In this document: piece after piece, positions 36,266 through 46,400 of the stretch
How positions within the stretch are numbered: position 1 is the first letter of the stretch
Layout of the letters: each line of letters starts with the position of its first letter
From: an uncultured Schlesneria sp.
Lineage (GTDB): Bacteria > Planctomycetota > Planctomycetia > Planctomycetales > Planctomycetaceae
DNA: 63,244 nucleotides
Direction: 5' to 3'
Assembly: GCA_903840265.1 (NCBI GenBank)
Contig: CAIMFH010000087.1
Span: 1 to 63,244, forward strand
Made by a program: the position numbers and the translations under genes
The notes under the pieces: model-generated
Told to the model about the DNA's origin: nothing
Seen by the model: the letters and a program-made list of their open reading frames with translations, nothing else
Database searches by the model: none

Positions 36266-37087
36266 TTACCGGCGCTGTGGGAAATCGTCCTTCATCCAAT
36301 TCGCGGATTCGACTCGGCCGCCTGCTGCCGGAGCATCCCAGCCCTCATCGAAATCACTCAATTTCGCAGACCCCGCGGAACTAGTGGCGGGTGGAGGTGG
36401 ATCGTTGACATCGTCGAGTGGCAATGGTTCGTCCTCGGCCAGAGGAACCCGGCCTCGCGATTCGACGCTGCCTGGTGCGACCCGCACCAAGTGCGTGGCG
36501 TCGAAAATTCGTTCGTCGGCGGTGGTCAGTTTTGCGTTCAAGACCAGTTGCTCATGCTGAGACGGCTGATCCAGTTTGACGGTGAACATGTATCCGGCAC
36601 CAGTCAGACCGCGAGTCCATTTGCTGCGGCACTCTTCCGCTGTGAAATTCCATTGTCCGACTTGCCGTGCTGGCTCGGGCAGGCTGGGATCGATCAGCGT
36701 GAGCTGGACCGAGCCTGGCAATTTGATGATTTCGCCGTCGTCGTCGACCAGCGAGATATAAGCCACCAAGGCATCATCGCCTGGTCGTTCGTCGCGGTTC
36801 AAGCCGCCCGACAAGAGCGAGTTGATCTGCAGTTTGCTGGCGCGGACCAGTGATTCGGTGTATTCGGCAGCGACGACTCGCTTGCCGGATCGAGCGAGTT
36901 CGGCTCTCAGTTGTTCGGATTCTCGGCGAGACCGCGCGAGCTCGGTCTGAGCTGCATCAGCGCGCCGTTCGACTTCGACCAGATGCTCCTGCTGCTCACG
37001 AAGGCGAGCCTGCAACAGGTCCGGCTTCGCCCGTCCCAGGCATCCACAGAGCATCAGAGCCGACATCCATGTCAGCGCAAGTCGCAT
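36266..37087 (-). CDS. Lipoprotein with coiled coil
   Basis: 273 residues. The signal peptide MRLALTWMSALMLCGC has lipobox L-C-G-C with Cys16 to be lipidated. A charged coiled coil follows (residues 22-65, rich in Arg/Glu/Ala/Leu heptads), then a beta-rich middle domain and a Pro/Asp-rich tail. ATG 37087 is chosen because GGAG lies nine bases upstream. No enzymatic motif. Likely an envelope anchoring protein; function unknown. Confidence 0.72.
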   Translation of the reverse strand: MRLALTWMSALMLCGCLGRAKPDLLQARLREQQEHLVEVERRADAAQTELARSRRESEQLRAELARSGKRVVAAEYTESLVRASKLQINSLLSGGLNRDERPGDDALVAYISLVDDDGEIIKLPGSVQLTLIDPSLPEPARQVGQWNFTAEECRSKWTRGLTGAGYMFTVKLDQPSQHEQLVLNAKLTTADERIFDATHLVRVAPGSVESRGRVPLAEDEPLPLDDVNDPPPPATSSAGSAKLSDFDEGWDAPAAGGRVESANWMKDDFPQRR

Positions 37088-37190
37088 TCGATCCATCTCC
37101 ATTACGCACAACCGCCGCCCAGGCGGAGAGACCGGGCGGCGGAAGGATAGTCATTTTTGCCAGTTTTGGACAACAGCAGATCGCTCCCGA

Positions 37191-37802
37191 TCAGGTTGCG
37201 GCATGACCTGGCAGTGCAGGCAGCTTTTCCAGAACCGAGTCAATCAAGCCGTAACCCTTGGCTTCTTCAGCAGACATAAAATTATCTCGATCCGTGTCCG
37301 CTTCGATTTTGTCCAGGGTTTGGCCCGTGTGCTTCAGCATCAATTCGTTCATGCGACGCTTCGTCCGCAGAACTTCCCTGGCATGAATTTCCAGTTCAAC
37401 AGCCGTCCCCTGCATCCCGGCGAGCGGCTGGTGAATCATGATTCGGCTATTGGGCAGAGCGAACCGCTTTCCCTTCGTTCCAGCGGTCAGCAGCATCGCA
37501 CCCATGCTGGCGCATTGGCCGAGGCAGTAGGTGGCGACGCTACAGGACAGGAATTGCATGGTGTCGTAAATCGCCATTCCCGAGGTGATCGAACCACCAG
37601 GGCTGTTGATGTACATGTGAATATCTGACTTGCCGTCTTCGAACTGCAGGTACAGCAACTGGGCGACGATGCTGTTCGCAACATCATCGTTGATGGCGCT
37701 GCCGAGCAGAATGATGCGGTCGCGCAGCAGGCGACTATAGATGTCCATGGCCCGCTCTTCGCGGCCACTCTTTTCAATCACGAAAGGAACAAGTGAGGTC
37801 AT
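37191..37802 (-). CDS. clpP: ATP-dependent Clp protease proteolytic subunit, copy 2
   Basis: 203 residues. Catalytic triad: Ser in [11 protein letters not shown], His in [11 protein letters not shown], Asp in [32 protein letters not shown] is the usual strand-helix. It follows the other clpP gene by 61 bases on the same strand. Tandem clpP genes are known from actinobacteria and others, where ClpP1 and ClpP2 form mixed tetradecamers. Substrate delivery would need ClpX or ClpC, which is not in the window. Confidence 0.95.
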   Translation of the reverse strand: MTSLVPFVIEKSGREERAMDIYSRLLRDRIILLGSAINDDVANSIVAQLLYLQFEDGKSDIHMYINSPGGSITSGMAIYDTMQFLSCSVATYCLGQCASMGAMLLTAGTKGKRFALPNSRIMIHQPLAGMQGTAVELEIHAREVLRTKRRMNELMLKHTGQTLDKIEADTDRDNFMSAEEAKGYGLIDSVLEKLPALPGHAAT

Positions 37803-37863
37803 CGCAGACTCGCTGTCATGGTATTGGAAATTTGTTGAAATGACGCTGATGTGCCGGAGAACC

Positions 37864-38484
37864 TCAGGGTGTTTTCACCTTGGATGGATTCGTCAGGATC
37901 TCATCGACCAAGCCGTACTCTTTGGACTGGATGGCACTCAGATACCGATCGCGGCCGGTATCCTTCGCGATCATTTCAACTGGCTGTCCGGTGTGTCCGG
38001 CCAAGATGTGATTCAGGACATCACGCGTTTCCAGGATTTCTTTGGCTTGAATTTCGATATCCGAGACCTGGCCGCCGACTTCACCGAACGGCTGATGGAT
38101 CATCATTTTTGCGTGGGGAAGAATAAAGCGTTTTCCCTTGCCTCCGCCAGCAACCAGGATCGCTCCACCGCTGGCGGCGATACCGACGCAATAGGTCGCG
38201 ACGTTGCACTGCACGAACTGCATGGTGTCATAAATCGCCATCGTCGCGGTCACTGAACCGCCGGGCGAATTGATGTAGAAGTGGATGTCTTGGTGTTTGT
38301 TCTCAGATTGCAGATACAGCAATTTCATCACGATGACGTTCGCACTCGCATCGTGAATGGGACCATCCAGAAAGATGATCCGATTTTCCAGGAGCAGATC
38401 GCCAATACCCATCTGACGCTGGCGCGAATAGTCCCGCGCGGCATTGGCCATGGGCTGGAACGAACGAGACAGCGAATCCAGCAT
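37864..38484 (-). CDS. clpP: ATP-dependent Clp protease proteolytic subunit, copy 1
   Basis: 206 residues. Triad present: Ser in [14 protein letters not shown], His in [10 protein letters not shown], Asp in [10 protein letters not shown]. The segment around Ser departs from the usual ASMGA: here ASGGA, Gly replacing Met. With the second copy downstream (only about half the residues identical by eye) it could make a mixed ring. GAGAGG precedes the ATG at 38484. Confidence 0.95.
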   Translation of the reverse strand: MLDSLSRSFQPMANAARDYSRQRQMGIGDLLLENRIIFLDGPIHDASANVIVMKLLYLQSENKHQDIHFYINSPGGSVTATMAIYDTMQFVQCNVATYCVGIAASGGAILVAGGGKGKRFILPHAKMMIHQPFGEVGGQVSDIEIQAKEILETRDVLNHILAGHTGQPVEMIAKDTGRDRYLSAIQSKEYGLVDEILTNPSKVKTP

Positions 38485-38624
38485 TCAGAACCTCTCAACA
38501 CTAGGGCCAAAAAGAACCTGCCTGGGCGGCACGGACCGAACAAAACCCAGAATTAGCAGGTCCGCCGGAAGAGTACGCGCCAGGACGCTTCCAGACAAGG
38601 CTGACCGCCGGTTCCACAAACGAA

Positions 38625-38652
38625 TACGGCCGACTGCAAGCAGTCGGCCGTA
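38625..38652 (-). terminator. Hairpin between trigger factor and clpP
   Basis: A perfect 12-bp stem TACGGCCGACTG/CAGTCGGCCGTA with loop CAAG, followed on the minus strand by TTCGTTTG. It lies 34 bases beyond the tig stop, so tig transcripts may end before clpP. Confidence 0.6.
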
Positions 38653-38686
38653 GACAAGGGCAATTTATGCGAGCAAACTAAGAGGC

Positions 38687-40159
38687 TTACTCGTCGGCGT
38701 CGCCTTCTTCGGTCGGTTCAACAACCACAGATGACATCCCGCAGACGGACAGAGACAACGCTTGCACGTCGTCCGATGGGGCCGACTTAGGAGCTGGCAC
38801 GTCTTCGAACTGAGCCGATTTCAGGATGAAGTCGACTGCTTTGCGTTCGCGAATCTGCGCTTCGAGGTTCTCGATGACGCCGGTCTTGGTCAAACGGGCT
38901 CGCACGCGACGAGGGCTTTCACCCCGCTGCACGGCCATCATGTTGATTTCGGATTCGATGTCGATCGGGCTGACTTCGATCTTTTCCTGAGTCGCAATCC
39001 GGTCCAGAACAAAGTGTTCCTTCAGGGCCTGGCGAGTGGAACTGATCGATTGTTGACGCAGTTCGTTCTCACGAGCCAGGATCTGTTGAGTCGTAAATCC
39101 GGCCTGCTGCATTTCCAGAATTTCGCGACGCAGCGCGTTTTCGGTCTGCTTGTTCACCAGCGATTCGGGCAAGTCCCAACTGGCAGATTCGGTGATCTTT
39201 TCGAGAACTTGGCGACGGCAAGCTTGACGCTGATCGTAGGTCACTTGTCGTTGCAGCATTCCCTGGATTTCGTCCCGCAGTTCTTGTCCGTCGCCATAAC
39301 CGACGCGTTCGAAGAATGCGGCGTTCAGTTCGGGAAGCTGTTGCTGCTGAACCGCAGTCACGTCGATGGTGACGCTGATCTTCTCACCGCGCATTTCAAC
39401 TTGCTCGGCTTCGTTGGAGATCGTGATCTCGGCGGTCTTCTTCGTTCCGGGGGTACTGCCCGCCATCAGCTTGTCGAAGTCAGTGATCTCGGCATCGCGG
39501 AAGCGGATCGTTGGCTTCAACTGCAGATTGACCGCTGGCAGCTTACGGAATGATTCGCCGTTGCGAGAAAATTCCAGATCGACGGTGACGAAATCGCCCG
39601 CTTCGGCAGGGACTTCTCGATCGACGAAGCTGCCATATTGAGCGATGAAACGGTTCAAGTAGGCCGAAATATCATCTTCGGAGACTTCGCGAATCGGTCG
39701 CTCAATCTTCAAGCCGCCGTAGTTCGGCACTTCAAATTCGGGGCGAACTTCGACATCGAATTCGTATTCGAAATCACCTTCGTCGGGAATGCGCAAGCTC
39801 TCCACGTCGAAGTCAGGCTCGTTAATCGGGTCGAGCGAATTTTCGTCGGCCAATTGCTCCAGGCTCGTCATCAGTACGCGCTGGCGAACTGAATCGGCGA
39901 TCTCTTCTTTGAACCGGCGCTTGGCCAGCGCGGGAGGAACGCGACCGGGACGGAACCCGGGAACCGAAGCGGTTTGGACGATTTCACCGATCGCTTCTGT
40001 GGAGAAGTGTTCGATGTCGGATCGAGGCACCTTCACGCGGACATGCTTCTTGCACGGACCAACATTCTGGATGTCGACTTCGATCGCCAGACGGTAACGC
40101 GATTCGGCAGCTTCGTTTTCGTTCTGATCTTCTGCCACAACGGTATCGGCCTCTGTCAC
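38687..40159 (-). CDS. tig: Trigger factor
   Basis: Ribosome-bound chaperone and prolyl isomerase, 490 residues. The ribosome-docking loop reads GFRPGRVP (consensus GFRxGxxP). The middle PPIase domain is degenerate, with GDFVTVDLEFSRNGESF, and the long helical C-terminal region begins near residue 280. There is an acidic N-terminal extension of ~25 residues before the usual start. The GTG at 40159 has AGGA seven bases upstream; a TTG lies two codons earlier. Gene order tig-clpP-clpP matches the widespread tig-clpP arrangement. Confidence 0.94.
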   Translation of the reverse strand: MTEADTVVAEDQNENEAAESRYRLAIEVDIQNVGPCKKHVRVKVPRSDIEHFSTEAIGEIVQTASVPGFRPGRVPPALAKRRFKEEIADSVRQRVLMTSLEQLADENSLDPINEPDFDVESLRIPDEGDFEYEFDVEVRPEFEVPNYGGLKIERPIREVSEDDISAYLNRFIAQYGSFVDREVPAEAGDFVTVDLEFSRNGESFRKLPAVNLQLKPTIRFRDAEITDFDKLMAGSTPGTKKTAEITISNEAEQVEMRGEKISVTIDVTAVQQQQLPELNAAFFERVGYGDGQELRDEIQGMLQRQVTYDQRQACRRQVLEKITESASWDLPESLVNKQTENALRREILEMQQAGFTTQQILARENELRQQSISSTRQALKEHFVLDRIATQEKIEVSPIDIESEINMMAVQRGESPRRVRARLTKTGVIENLEAQIRERKAVDFILKSAQFEDVPAPKSAPSDDVQALSLSVCGMSSVVVEPTEEGDADE

Positions 40160-40342
40160 AATCAATTCCTCGCTAGTGATCGCTAAATGCCGCTGTCTAT
40201 GCCAGCGGCGAGCTTCATCGACTTTGACCGTTTGGCCCGATCAAGAACTTCAGTTCCACCCCTGCCGACGCACCAAATACCGGCAACGCGTCGGAGCAAC
40301 TCTTTTTCAGACTTGGGGAACCGGCACGTCGAGGTGAAAGAG

Positions 40343-40415
40343 AGCGGGTGATGGGACTCGAACCCACGACAACCACGTTGGCAACGTGGTACTCTACCAA
40401 CTGAGTTACACCCGC
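40343..40415 (-). tRNA. tRNA-Gly (anticodon GCC)
   Basis: 73-nt cloverleaf on the minus strand: acceptor GCGGGTG/CACCCGC with discriminator T, anticodon stem CCACG/CGTGG with loop TTGCCAA, T arm with GTTCGAGTC. CCA is not encoded. Confidence 0.95.
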
Positions 40416-40920
40416 ATGGTGCCCCGGCGGATGCGAATTATGCCAGTTCGAGCGGGCGCGTCAAGCGACCCGGCCCTAGTTGCTGCCGTGTTCATTATTT
40501 CTGACGCCATGATCATGTCTATTCGGCCATATTCGCCCTAGCCCGAAGGCATGTTGCCTTGCCGCAACATCAGCAACGAGGCGGCCGCGCGCAGCATTAC
40601 TCATGTCTAGCATTAGGGTTGCATCGAATTCTGTGGAGGCAGAGACCAGTCGACGTGGGTCTCTGGCAACATCGGCGACGGATGACCACAGCGGATAGTT
40701 CTTCTGTTCTGCTTTTCAAAAAACGTTGCAACTATTTTCGGTGTAATGGTTAGTGGAATTGAGGAATCTGCCGCGACAAGATTCTGAAACGCAAAAATAC
40801 GTTTGGCATTCAATCTGCTTTACACCTTGTTCATCCTGCGAAACAAAAAACAACAACGAGACAATTCAGCAGGGTTGTCTCACTGCAAAAATGATTCACC
40901 ACTCAGAAAGGCCTTACCCA
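40416..40920. other. Upstream region of the pilin-like gene
   Basis: About 500 bases without a recognised gene. A 7-bp stem GAGACAA/TTGTCTC (40858-40864 with 40875-40881, 10-base loop) lies in the probable 5' untranslated region, 40 bases before the start codon. No convincing promoter boxes were identified. Confidence 0.4.
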
Positions 40921-41244
40921 ATGAAGACTCTCATCGCCCTGATCAATGACGAAGCCGGTTTCATCGTTTCTGCAGAACTCGTCCTCGTCTCGACGATTGC
41001 CGTCCTGGCCATGATCGTCGGCCTGTCCGAAGTTGCCATCAACATCAATAACGAACTGGAAGACGTCGGTTCCGCCTTCGGTTCGATCAACCAGACCTAC
41101 TGCGTGAAGGGAATCCTGGGTTGCCAAGGCTACGTTAGCGGTACCGAATTCCGCGACAACATCGATACCTGCGACGCCACTGGCGACATCCAGAGTGCCA
41201 GCACCCAAGGCGAAGGCTCAGGTAACGGTTCAGGTCAGTACTAG
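40921..41244 (+). CDS. Flp-type pilin-like small protein
   Basis: 107 residues. After a short polar N-terminus comes NDEAGFIVSAELVLVSTIAV, a hydrophobic pilin-like helix of about 22 residues beginning just after an Asp-Glu pair, as in class IVb Flp pilins; the rest is small and polar, with three Cys and a Gly/Ser tail. It is probably processed by a prepilin peptidase and assembled or surface exposed. No tad genes are in the window. The frame is open to 40753; ATG 40921 matches the family start. Confidence 0.7.
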   Translation: MKTLIALINDEAGFIVSAELVLVSTIAVLAMIVGLSEVAININNELEDVGSAFGSINQTYCVKGILGCQGYVSGTEFRDNIDTCDATGDIQSASTQGEGSGNGSGQY

Positions 41245-41284
41245 ACCTTGTTAGCTACTCACTTCGCTCTGCCGCACAAAAACA

Positions 41285-41336
41285 ATTCGACCGCAGATTT
41301 CTCGTATCAACGAGATCTGCGGTCGAATCGTTCTTT
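41285..41336 (+). terminator. Terminator after the pilin-like gene
   Basis: ATTCGACCGCAGAT and ATCTGCGGTCGAAT form a long stem interrupted by a small bulge and topped by CTCG/CGAG, followed by CGTTCTTTGGTTT. It starts 41 bases after the stop codon. Confidence 0.7.
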
Positions 41337-41355
41337 GGTTTCGAAACAAAATCCA

Positions 41356-41503
41356 AGGTGAGCCGCGCTGCGTCAGCACGCGGATAACTTAGCTCGGAAG
41401 ACGTCGGATTTGTTGAAGAGTGCCTGTGCTATTCGTCAGCGTCGCCCTGATTGCGTAGCGTGTGAACGAAGTCATCCGCGTGCTGACGCAGCGCGGCTCA
41501 CCT
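41356..41503. repeat. Palindromic MITE-like element, family 2 (perfect 30-bp arms)
   Basis: Arms 41356-41385 and 41474-41503 are exact inverted copies (outer end AGGTGAGCCGCGCTGCGTCA) around an 88-base spacer. It sits between the pilin-like gene terminator and the rhaB stop. A single, slightly diverged arm is present at 61202-61226. Confidence 0.8.
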
Positions 41504-41541
41504 AAATGTATTGAGAGTCTGCCGTCTATATTGAGATCCCG

Positions 41542-43029
41542 CTACTTCTTAAGGATCGACGAGAACCTCTCATACGCTTCGTTCCACGCGGCAACGTTTT
41601 GCGGTTCGTAGCGCTTCATCGTCGACGATGCCCGCACCACCGAACGAATTTCGCTGAGTGAACCTACGGCTCCCGCTGTTCTCGCCTGAACCAGAATATT
41701 TCCGAGTGCCGTTGCTTCGATCGGACCGGTAATCACGGGGCGCCCCGTCGCATTCGCCGTGAACTGATTCAGCAATTCGTTCTGTGTTCCACCGCCCACG
41801 ATATGGATCACCTCAACCCGCTCGCCAGAAAGTTCCTCGAGCCAGCCCAGGACCGTGCGGTACTTCAGCGCCAGGCTTTCCAAGGCGCACCGGACGATTC
41901 CCCCTTCGGTATCTGGAACTTCTTGGTTTGTCTTTCGGCACCATTCACGAATCGCTTCGGGCATTTCCTGCGGGGCCATGAAGGCTCGATCGTCCGGATC
42001 GACGAAGGCCCGGAATGGTTTCGCATCGCGTGCCACTTGTGCGAGCAATCCATAATCATAGGGGGTGCCGTTCCGCTCGAAAGAGCGTCGGCACTCTTGA
42101 ACCAACCACAGCCCCATGATGTTTTTCAACAGGCGATACGTACCGTCGATACCTCCTTCATTCGTGACATTCAGTTCGAGAGCTCGCTGCGACAACACGG
42201 CATGCGGCAGTTCCAGCCCCATCAGCGACCATGTTCCCGAACTGATGTAGGCCCAATTGGCCTTTCCGGTATTTTCGGTCGGGACGGCCACTACGGCGGC
42301 GGCGGTGTCGTGTGTTGCCGGCGCAACAACATTCAGGCGAGGCAGGCCGGTTCGGCGAGAGACTTCATCGCGAAGCGTGCCCAGTTTTGTTCCCGGCTCG
42401 ACCACGTCGCCGAACATTTGGGTCGGCAGATTCAGCTTGCGCAGCAGGTCGAACGACCAGTTTCTTTCCACGGGATGAAACATTTGCGATGTAGTGGCAT
42501 TGGTGAATTCGACAACTCGACTTCCCGACAGCAGCCAGTGAAAGAAGTCGGGAATCATCAGAAATCGGTCGGCAAGCTGGATCAAGGGGCCATTGGTCTG
42601 ATTCATGGCGACCATTTGATACAGTGAATTGATCTCCATGAATTGCAGGCCGGTTTGGGAGAAAATCTCGCTTCGCGGGACTCGCTGGAAGGTCTGCTCC
42701 ATCGTGCCGCGAGTTCTCTGGTCGCGGTAATGATACGCCTGGCCCAGCATTTCGCCGGTTTTGGACAGCAACACAAAATCGACACCCCACGTATCGACCC
42801 CCACGGAAACGATCTGCGATCCGAACCGCGTCGCGGCTTTCGCAAGTCCGGCTTGGATCTCGGACCACAAGCGAACCAGATCCCAGCGCATCGTCTCGGC
42901 GAGATGTACGGGACCATTGGGAAATCGATGCAGTTCTTCCAGCTTCACTCGCTGTCCATCGAACAGCCCGGCCATCACCCGGCCACTTTCAGCCCCAAGG
43001 TCAATTGCCAGATAGATTTGCTCGGCCAT
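41542..43029 (-). CDS. rhaB: Rhamnulokinase (FGGY carbohydrate kinase)
   Basis: 495 residues; phosphorylates L-rhamnulose in rhamnose breakdown. FGGY motifs: [14 protein letters not shown] at the start (phosphate 1), [26 protein letters not shown] and [13 protein letters not shown] (phosphate 2/adenosine), and [20 protein letters not shown] near the end. These details match RhaB rather than xylulo- or glycerol kinases. No rhaA or rhaD is adjacent. The sugar cassette at 4.5 kb may use a related deoxysugar. Confidence 0.92.
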   Translation of the reverse strand: MAEQIYLAIDLGAESGRVMAGLFDGQRVKLEELHRFPNGPVHLAETMRWDLVRLWSEIQAGLAKAATRFGSQIVSVGVDTWGVDFVLLSKTGEMLGQAYHYRDQRTRGTMEQTFQRVPRSEIFSQTGLQFMEINSLYQMVAMNQTNGPLIQLADRFLMIPDFFHWLLSGSRVVEFTNATTSQMFHPVERNWSFDLLRKLNLPTQMFGDVVEPGTKLGTLRDEVSRRTGLPRLNVVAPATHDTAAAVVAVPTENTGKANWAYISSGTWSLMGLELPHAVLSQRALELNVTNEGGIDGTYRLLKNIMGLWLVQECRRSFERNGTPYDYGLLAQVARDAKPFRAFVDPDDRAFMAPQEMPEAIREWCRKTNQEVPDTEGGIVRCALESLALKYRTVLGWLEELSGERVEVIHIVGGGTQNELLNQFTANATGRPVITGPIEATALGNILVQARTAGAVGSLSEIRSVVRASSTMKRYEPQNVAAWNEAYERFSSILKK

Positions 43030-43418
43030 CGGTCGCTACTCCCGGTTATGCACGTCCTCAGTATTGAGGCGCGTATGATATCGTCGCGCGGATGAAGGCG
43101 GGAGCCTCTCCGATCGTCCGAACCGATGGCGCCTCTTCTGCGAATTTGATGTCCGTGTTTTAAGCCTTCCAAGGGCCTCTGAACGGCAGGTCGTGCCGAT
43201 TCTCTTTTTTGGTGTTGGTGGGGGACCCCGTTTTTTTGATGAAATCGGTCCAAAACAGGCACTTACAGCAAAAGACGCCCTTGATTCGCATTGCTCCGGT
43301 TTTTTGCGGAAGCTACAACCCGCCGTCCGTTTCTCCCAATTCACATCATGTTTTGATCGCCCCCATCCGGTTTCGGTCGCGGTATGTCCGCGCCCTTACG
43401 CACCGCAGAGGTGACTCG
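43030..43418. other. Divergent intergenic region, no gene seen
   Basis: 389 bases between rhaB and the giant surface protein. The only marked signals are short T- and G-runs near 43208-43239 and AGAGGTGA upstream of 43419. No clear promoter pair. Confidence 0.35.
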
Positions 43419-46400
43419 ATGTACGTGTCGACACAGCGGCTCGTTGTTCCAACGACCACAGTCTTGAAGTGCATGTTCTGGCTTAGCCTGGGCACTGCAC
43501 TGGCGCTCTCTGCGCAGACTGTTCTGGGACAAGACAGTTTAGAGCTTTTGCCGCGTCCTGAAGTGTTTCGAGCTCAGTATGGTGAGGCCCCTCGTGCCCC
43601 CGACACAATAGATGCCGCATCAACTCCGACTCCGAGACCGAATCTGTCTCAGTCCGATGTTGGCGATGTTGTCGAGGACGGCATCATGTTCGGTGACCAG
43701 TTATCTGGTCGAACCGGTGAGGCTTACGGAGCTCTGTTCCGTGCTGGCGTCTGGACCGGTCCTGCTGTCGGTCGCACCGACACCATCGTTCCCCTGGAAA
43801 TCATGCCTTATGGTTTCATCAACAACGCCATGGTGTTCGGGAGCCTGCGTGGCTTTCGTGCAGCAACCGACGGCTGGGGAATGAACTTGGGGGGGGGGCT
43901 TCGCTACTACTCTGATCGCTGGGACCGAATCTTCGGTGTCAACGCCTACTACGACTACGACAACTCCAGCGGCGGATTATTCCGCGAAACGGGTTTTGGT
44001 CTGGAATCGCTGGGCCAACTGTGGGACATGCGAGCAAACGCTTACATTCCGCATGGGAACACGGCTCAGCTGTTGAAGACGGCGCTGGTCGATGGCAGCC
44101 AGCGATTTGTTGGCCACCAGCTTTTGTACGATAACCTGCTGACGTTCGGAAACTCCCTGCGTGGGGTGGACTGGGAAGTCGGCGTCCCGGTTCCTGGCCG
44201 CGTCCCAACGCGACACAACCTGAAGTTGTTTGGTGGGGCCTACTACTACGAGGGCAGCACGACGAACGGATTTTATGGTTGGAAGGCGCGCGCTCAGGCT
44301 GACATTGTTCAAAACCTGAACGTCTCGCTGGAAGTCCTAAACGATAAGGTCTTCGACACCAGCGTCGTGTTTGGGGCCACCTGGACCTACGGGGGCTACA
44401 AGCAGCCTGACGGACAACGTCGCACGCAATTCGACCGCATGACCGAAATGGTCCGCCGCAACTACAACGTCGTCGTGGCTCAGTTGCCAACGCTTGATGC
44501 AGGCAAAGTCGCGATCAATCCTGTGACTAACAACCCCTATTTCTTCGAACACGTCGCCAGTTACGCCCCCACGCCCGGGGCGGATGGAACAGTTGACCAT
44601 CCCTGGCAGAACCTGACGCAAGCTCAGATTGCGCTCAACGCTGCGATCCCAGTCCCGGCACAGCAGGCCGGCAATATCATCTATGTCCATGCGAATAGTG
44701 TTTACAACACGGCTCCAAACAATACCGTGACGCTGATTCCGTCGGTCCGAATCCTCGGTGAAGGAAACGGAGTGATCCATCGCGTCAACGTTCCGGGCCT
44801 GGGCTTGATCCAGTTGCCGCGAGCCACAACGTTTGCAAATCGTCCAATCTTCTCGAATCAGGCGGGCAACGCTGTCACGCTCGTCAGCGGCACTGCTGCC
44901 GCACCTAGTGAGTTCAGCGGATTCCAGATCGGAGATCCCACGGCACCCACCAGCGGCCCGGCCGGGATCGGCATCATCGGGGATGGCGTCGCCAATGTCG
45001 TCGTCAATCAGACGGATGTCAATTTCGCTCAGGGCGATGGCGTCTTCATGAACAACCTGACCGGCCCCGTCGTGATGCTGGGAGACACGATCAACAACAT
45101 TGGAAACACGAATACAGCCATCGACGGGCTGCATGTCGTCGGTGGGACAGGCAAGCTCTTCTTCGGAGTTGAACCTGTGACGCTGAAGAAAAGTACGATC
45201 AACAACACCGGCGGATATGCCCTGGAGATCGATGGAATCGCCCGCGGTGGCACGGTTGACATGACGGGCTCGATCATTAACGACGGTACGTTGGCCACGG
45301 TGACGGTTCCCGGCCTCACTGGTGGCGGTATCCTGCTGAACAACATTGACGGCGTGGTCATCGTCGACCAGGCAACAATCGTCAACACCGTGGCGAGTGC
45401 CAACACCACTGGTCGAGCCATTGATATTCAAGGGAGCGCCGCAACGGGAATCACCCCGGCACATGGCTTGGGCCAGATCAGCTTCGTCGGTGGACTCGCC
45501 ATTGATAATCCGCAGGGGGACGGCATTCGCATTGAGAATATGCAGGTCGACACCAGCGTCAGTCCGAACCTCGTTTCCGCCGTTCGGTTTGTGCTTCCCA
45601 ATCCTGTTAACGGGACGCTGGCTCCTGGGATTCGTATCACGAATCGCAATGCGGGCGGGCTCACTATGCTGAACAATGCCGGCAATATCTCGTTCCTGGA
45701 GCCACTCTCGATTTCGACTTCGGGAACGCCCGCGCAGGCTGCAATTGATTTCGAAGGGAACTCCGGAAGTGCCTCGTTCCTTTCCATTCTGCCAAGCTCC
45801 AGTCCGAACCAGATTCAGATTTCGGGCGGTGGCGGGAACGGAATCCAGATCGGCCAGACGGCTTCAAATACCGGAGCGTTCCGCGTGACGGGCAGCACGA
45901 GCATTCAGCAAACCGGCCTGGTCAGCTTGTTGATCGGAAATCCCACTTTCGCTGTGGGAAGCGCTCCTTCTAATCAGGGAGCCGTCTCGTTCGGAGATGT
46001 CAGCATCGATCGCCGTGGCCAGCAAGGTATCGAGATCGTCCACGTCAATCAGCCGGTTCAATTCACCGGCACGACGCAAGTGGCGAACACCACCAACAGC
46101 TTATTCTCGGCTGTGGATATCCACGACAACGTGCTGATCCCCGCGACAACGACAGCCCCGATCATTCCTCGGACTTCAGGGGATGTCACGTTCCGTACGC
46201 TCAACATTCTGGCGGCTCAAGGCCCGCTCGCCAATCCACCTTCAGTGCCTCCAGCGCCTCCAATACCTCCGCTGCCTCTTCTCAGTGGTGCTGGCTTGAA
46301 CATCAACGACAACCCAAGCAGCGTTTCCATCCAGACGTTGAACATCAACCAGAACAGCCTGGTCGGCAGCGGATTGGCCTTGTATGTGAACAATGCAGGT

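Noticed and set aside
44337-45464. 375-codon open frame on the minus strand inside the giant surface-protein gene
   Set aside because: It is antisense to a well-supported beta-helix coding region; its composition (Asp/Val/Arg/Ser-rich without domains) is that expected from the opposite strand of Asn/Gly/Thr-rich codons.
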